DNA of 8,336 bases. It comes from Pseudomonadota bacterium (GTDB lineage Bacteria; Pseudomonadota; Alphaproteobacteria; Rhizobiales; Rhizobiaceae). This document shows positions 5,300-8,336 of the stretch, in pieces. The number at the start of each line of letters is the position of its first letter. The first letter of the stretch is position 1. The stretch is from NCBI GenBank assembly GCA_023435335.1, contig JAEYRU010000012.1:1-8336 (forward strand), given 5' to 3'. Under the pieces are notes generated by a model that searched no databases, was not told the origin of the DNA, and saw only the letters and a program-made list of their open reading frames with translations. The translations under genes and the position numbers were made by a program.

Positions 5300-6478
5300 A
5301 TGAAAATTGAGTCCGTCGACTTCTTCTATTTCGCCATGCCCGAGGTCACGACCGAAGCGGATGGCAGTCAGGACGCACTGATCGTGCGCGTTTCCGCCGG
5401 CGGCCATATCGGGTGGGGCGAATGCGAGGCAGCGCCGCTGCCGTCCATTGCGGCATTCATCTGTCCTATGTCGCACGGCGCGTGTCGGCCTGTCGCGATG
5501 TCGGTGCTCGGGCAGAACCTGGAAGGAGCTGCCGACATCGCCCGCATCAGCGCGCTCGTTGCGCGCGACAGCATGGACTTGCTGCAGGCCGCGCACACGC
5601 TCTCAGGGATCGAGATGGCGCTGTGGGACCTGCTCGGCCGACGCAACGACGAGCCCGTCTGGAAGATGCTCGGGTACCGGCGCTCAGAACCCAAGATCCC
5701 ATACGCATCGCTGCTTTTCGGCGATACGCCGGAGGAGACGCTGCAAAGGGGCCGCAAAGCACGCGCGGACGGTTTCCATGCCGCAAAGTTCGGCTGGGGG
5801 CCGATAGGCACGCTCGACGTCAAGGCCGATGCCGACCAATTCGCGGCCGCGCGAGAAGGGATCGGCCCCGATGCGCATCTGATGGTGGATGTCGGCCAGA
5901 TCTTCCGCGAGGATGTCGACCGGGCGGCACAGCGCCTCGCCGGCCTCGACGCGGCCGGTGCTCTGTGGTTCGAGGAGCCGTTCTTCGGCGACGCCTATGA
6001 AGCCTATGCGGCGCTTGCGAAGAAGCCCTCGCGGGTGCGGGTGGCGGGCGGGGAGGCGGCGCACAATGTCGCGATGGCCCGCCATCTCATGGATTACGGC
6101 AATGTCGGCTACATTCAGGTCGATTCCGGCCGCATCGGCGGGATAGGCCCGTCGAAGGCCGTCGCCGATCTCGCGGTGGATCGCGGCATCACCTACGTCA
6201 ACCACACCTTCACGACACACCTGGCGCTGAGCGCATCGCTGCAGGCGTATGCCGGCATCGAGAAGGACCGGATCTGCGAGTATCCCGCGGCGCCGAAGCC
6301 GCTGGCAGTGGCGGTGACGGCAAATCCGATCCTGCGTGACGGCAACGGCGAGATACGCGCTCCCGAACGTCCCGGCCTCGGGATCGATGTCGACCTGCCC
6401 GCGCTGAAGCCGTATCTGGTCGATGCCGAAATCAAGGTGGGCAATCGCGTGCTCTACAGGACGCCGGCGATCGACTGA
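5300..6478 (+). CDS. Mandelate racemase/muconate lactonizing enzyme family protein, second paralogue
   Basis: A 392-residue enolase-superfamily protein. Metal ligands are D197 (V-D-V-G), E225 (F-E-E-P) and E252 (G-G-E); the Asp-His dyad is D275 (Q-V-D) and H302 (N-H-T-F), and E327 (C-E-Y) fits the eighth-strand glutamate. The spacings from the third metal ligand onward (23, 27, 25) equal those of the leftward paralogue. The second strand reads K163-F-G165-W-G-P, again without the second lysine. The cap holds an unusual loop, I-A-A-F-I-C-P-M-S-H-G-A-C (50-62), in the region that shapes substrate choice, so its substrate probably differs from the paralogue's. The ATG at 5300 matches the family N-terminus (M-K-I-E-S-V); an open frame runs upstream into the M81 gene but is not homologous. 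Its ribosome site is weak (GGGG, eleven bases away). Last gene of the rightward operon; family secure, reaction inferred as dehydration or epimerisation of a hydroxy acid. Confidence 0.92.
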   Translation: MKIESVDFFYFAMPEVTTEADGSQDALIVRVSAGGHIGWGECEAAPLPSIAAFICPMSHGACRPVAMSVLGQNLEGAADIARISALVARDSMDLLQAAHTLSGIEMALWDLLGRRNDEPVWKMLGYRRSEPKIPYASLLFGDTPEETLQRGRKARADGFHAAKFGWGPIGTLDVKADADQFAAAREGIGPDAHLMVDVGQIFREDVDRAAQRLAGLDAAGALWFEEPFFGDAYEAYAALAKKPSRVRVAGGEAAHNVAMARHLMDYGNVGYIQVDSGRIGGIGPSKAVADLAVDRGITYVNHTFTTHLALSASLQAYAGIEKDRICEYPAAPKPLAVAVTANPILRDGNGEIRAPERPGLGIDVDLPALKPYLVDAEIKVGNRVLYRTPAID

Positions 6479-6480
6479 GG

Positions 6481-6490
6481 GTCGCGCGAC
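6481..6490. repeat. Perfect 10-bp palindrome after the enolase-family stop
   Basis: GTCGCGCGAC reads the same on both strands and begins two bases after the TGA. It sits in the 54-bp gap between convergent operons. It lacks a loop and a T-run, so it does not look like an intrinsic terminator, and GC-rich DNA yields such palindromes by chance. Confidence 0.4.
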
Positions 6491-6532
6491 ATTCGCTTGC
6501 GCCCGCGCCGCGGATGGCCAGCGGTACAATGC

Positions 6533-7534
6533 CTACGCTTGCACAAGCGGGTTCGCAGGGGTTCCTGCCAGATGGCAGGCGACGGTGTGACCGGGCGCCA
6601 TCTCGCGCAATGCCGGAGGCTCGGATGAGCATCGCGCGATGGCGATCGGGCAACGGGTATGGAAACGGCATCCGCTCGGCGGGTTCGCCGCACTCGGCAC
6701 GTCGCCCTCTATCGTGAAGAAGGACTTGCGCCCCTTGGCGGCCGACGGCACGGACTGCAGCAGTGCCTGCGTATAGGGGTGTGCGGGGCGCTCGAAAATC
6801 GCGCGCCGCCCGGCAAGTTCGACGATCTGGCCAAGATACATCACCGCCACATTGTCGGAGATGTGGCGGACCACCCCGAGGTCATGGGATATGAACAGAT
6901 AGGTCAGCGCCAGGTCGCGCTTCAGGTCCTGCAGCAGATTGAGGATCTGCGCCTGCACCGACACGTCGAGCGCCGAGACCGCCTCGTCGCAGACGATGAA
7001 GGCCGGCTCGAGAGCCAGCGCACGGGCAATGCAGATGCGCTGGCGTTGGCCGCCGGAGAATTCGTGCGGATAACGGCCCGCATGGAAGCTGGCCAGCCCC
7101 ACACGGTCGAGCAGGCGCCTCAGCTTCCGTTCACGCGCAACGGCGTCGTCCACGCCATGGATGACGAGCGGCTCCACAATCAGTTCACCGGCAGTCATGC
7201 GCGGGTTCAGAGCGCCGAAGGGATCCTGGAATATGATCTGCATGTGGCGCCGCATGGCGCGCATCTGGTTGGCCGACAACGACATGACGTCGGTGTCCTC
7301 GAACCTCACGCTGCCGGCCGTGGCATCGACCAGACGCAGGACCAGTCTACCGGTTGTGGTCTTGCCGCACCCGCTCTCTCCAACCAGTCCCAGCGTTTCG
7401 CCCCGATTAATCGAGAAGCTCACGTCGTCCACGGCGCGGATCGAACGGCTATCGCCGAGCATTCCCCGCTTGCCGACGGTGAAGTCCTTGCGGAGGCGAT
7501 CGACGACCACGAGGGGCGCGGACTGGGCCGGCAT
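6533..7534 (-). CDS. Opp/Dpp-type ABC transporter ATP-binding protein (F-type subunit)
   Basis: A 333-residue ATPase of a peptide/nickel/oligosaccharide-type importer, acting at the inner face of the cytoplasmic membrane. Walker A G-E-S-G-C-G-K-T-T is at 52-60, Q-loop Q103, signature F-S-G-G-Q-R-Q-R at 159-166, Walker B ending D183-E184, and H-loop H217. The oligopeptide-transporter C-terminal extension starts near H-P-Y-T (252-255) and carries C289, C295, C302 and C320, a CX5CX6CX17C arrangement like the iron-sulfur site reported in Dpp/Opp ATPases. The E-A-V-S-A-L-D form of the D-loop region is usual for the F partner. The start at 7534 shares its A with the TGA of the preceding ATPase (TGATG), so translation is coupled; an upstream in-frame start would lie inside that gene and add unrelated residues. 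Substrate class cannot be told from the ATPase. Confidence 0.92.
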   Translation of the reverse strand: MPAQSAPLVVVDRLRKDFTVGKRGMLGDSRSIRAVDDVSFSINRGETLGLVGESGCGKTTTGRLVLRLVDATAGSVRFEDTDVMSLSANQMRAMRRHMQIIFQDPFGALNPRMTAGELIVEPLVIHGVDDAVARERKLRRLLDRVGLASFHAGRYPHEFSGGQRQRICIARALALEPAFIVCDEAVSALDVSVQAQILNLLQDLKRDLALTYLFISHDLGVVRHISDNVAVMYLGQIVELAGRRAIFERPAHPYTQALLQSVPSAAKGRKSFFTIEGDVPSAANPPSGCRFHTRCPIAIARCSSEPPALREMAPGHTVACHLAGTPANPLVQA

Positions 7535-8336
7535 CACGCATCCACCCGGGTGAACCGGTAGCCGGTATTGCGGATGCAGGCGGCGCGATGGCCTCCGCCG
7601 CAATCGATGAGGCCCGGGACTGCCGTGGCGCAGGCCGGCCGCGCGTAGCCGCAGCGCGGTTCGAAACGGCAGCCCGGCGGCAGGTCAAAGACCGGCGGAA
7701 CCGTGCCCCTGATCGCTTCGAGCCGCTCCTGGTCGCGATCGACCGGCGGAATGCTTGCCAGCAACCCCTCCGTGTAGGGATGCAGCGGGCGCGTGAAGAC
7801 GGCGTCGGCCCTTGCGTCCTCGAGCACCTGACCGACATACATGATCAGCACCCTGTCGGTGAATGCGGATACGACGCCGAGATCGTGGCTGATAAGGATG
7901 ATGCCCATCCGGTATTCGGCCTGCAGGTCGAGCATGAGATCGAGAATCTGCGCCTGGACGGTCACGTCGAGCGCCGTCGTCGGCTCGTCGGCGATCAGCA
8001 ATTTGGGCCGGCAAATCAGCGCCATGGCTATCATGACCCGCTGGCGCATGCCGCCCGACAGGCGGTGCGGATAGTCGTCCATGCGCCGTTCGGGCGAGGG
8101 GATGCCCACGCGGCGCAGCGCCTCTATGCCGCGCTCCCGGGCCTCCCGCCGGCCTACCTTGAGGTGCCGACGCACGGTCTCCGTTATCTGGTCGCCGATC
8201 GTCAGAACCGGGTTCAGCGCCGTCATCGGTTCCTGAAATATCATACCCATCGAGGCGCCGCGCAACTCTTCCAGACGCGCATCGCTGGCGCCGAGCAGAT
8301 CCTCGCCGTTGAGCCGCAGCCGGCTGGCGGTAATGA
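7534..8336 (-). CDS. Opp/Dpp-type ABC transporter ATP-binding protein (D-type subunit), 5' end beyond window
   Basis: Only the C-terminal 266 residues are in the window; the frame is open to the right edge and the Walker A region lies outside. The visible part has the Q-loop (I-F-Q-E-P, Q34 of the visible segment), signature L-S-G-G-M-R-Q-R (92-99), Walker B ending in A-D-E-P-T-T-A-L-D (about 115-123) and H-loop H150. H-P-Y-T at 185-188 opens the oligopeptide-transporter C-terminal extension, with cysteines at 222, 228, 235 and 253 giving CX5CX6CX17C, plus an extra C245. A TTG at 8265 could be misread as a start, but the upstream residues (such as L-N-G-E-D-L-L) are typical ATPase sequence. 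It is the D partner of the adjacent F-type ATPase; genes for the permeases and solute-binding protein are expected to the right. Confidence 0.92.
   Translation of the reverse strand, partial: ITASRLRLNGEDLLGASDARLEELRGASMGMIFQEPMTALNPVLTIGDQITETVRRHLKVGRREARERGIEALRRVGIPSPERRMDDYPHRLSGGMRQRVMIAMALICRPKLLIADEPTTALDVTVQAQILDLMLDLQAEYRMGIILISHDLGVVSAFTDRVLIMYVGQVLEDARADAVFTRPLHPYTEGLLASIPPVDRDQERLEAIRGTVPPVFDLPPGCRFEPRCGYARPACATAVPGLIDCGGGHRAACIRNTGYRFTRVDA

Noticed and set aside
1398..6478. Dipeptide epimerase function for the enolase-family genes
   Set aside because: Peptide-related neighbours made this tempting, but epimerases of that group use lysines on the second and sixth strands, whereas these have K-x-G and an Asp-His dyad.
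5684..6529. Antisense open frame opposite the second enolase-family gene
   Set aside because: Mirrors codon bias of the real gene and has no recognisable domain.
6659..7561. Long antisense open frame opposite the F-type ATPase
   Set aside because: Same cause; histidine- and arginine-rich with no family likeness, while the ATPase has all its motifs.
7535..7603. Upstream start for the F-type ATPase
   Set aside because: It would add 23 basic residues inside the preceding ATPase gene; the TGATG junction at 7532-7536 is the usual coupled start.

Overview
This is a GC-rich, tightly packed bacterial window. The gene types and codon use suggest a proteobacterium, most likely an alphaproteobacterium; that placement is inference, since no taxonomic marker is present. 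It looks like part of an accessory catabolic island: eight recognisable genes (one cut by the right edge), plus a few codons that may end another gene at the left edge. No RNA gene, mobile element or CRISPR array was seen.

Layout, left to right. A short in-frame tail (to 38) may end an upstream gene and is followed by a SnoaL/NTF2-fold protein (69-509), both rightward. Converging on it is a leftward pair: an enolase-superfamily sugar-acid-dehydratase-like protein (1398-2576) and a short-chain dehydrogenase (634-1380), 17 bases apart. A divergent control region (2577-2693) carries a perfect TTGACA box, a GntR-type palindrome, a tandem 8-bp repeat and a 20-bp-phased direct repeat. Rightward from it run an aspartoacylase/succinylglutamate-desuccinylase-family hydrolase (2694-3725), an M81/MlrC-family metallohydrolase (3775-5262) and a second enolase-superfamily protein (5300-6478). 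Converging from the right edge are two ATPase subunits of an Opp/Dpp-type ABC importer (6533-7534 and 7534 to beyond 8336), overlapping by one base.

Working model (inference). The Opp/Dpp-type importer, whose permeases and binding protein would lie outside the window, brings in a small amide- or peptide-linked conjugate. The two metallohydrolases cleave it. The two enolase-family enzymes, which both keep the Asp-His dyad of the mandelate racemase subgroup, dehydrate or epimerise a released hydroxy acid. The SDR oxidises a product. Pairing an enolase-family dehydratase with an SDR resembles known non-phosphorylative sugar-acid pathways (L-rhamnonate or L-fuconate dehydratase followed by a 2-keto-3-deoxy-acid dehydrogenase). 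The substrate cannot be read from sequence.

The most distinctive points are the two enolase paralogues that share a K-x-G-W-G-P variant of the usual K-x-K motif with the same spacing of dyad residues, and the layered divergent promoter, which predicts a GntR/FCD regulator outside the window.
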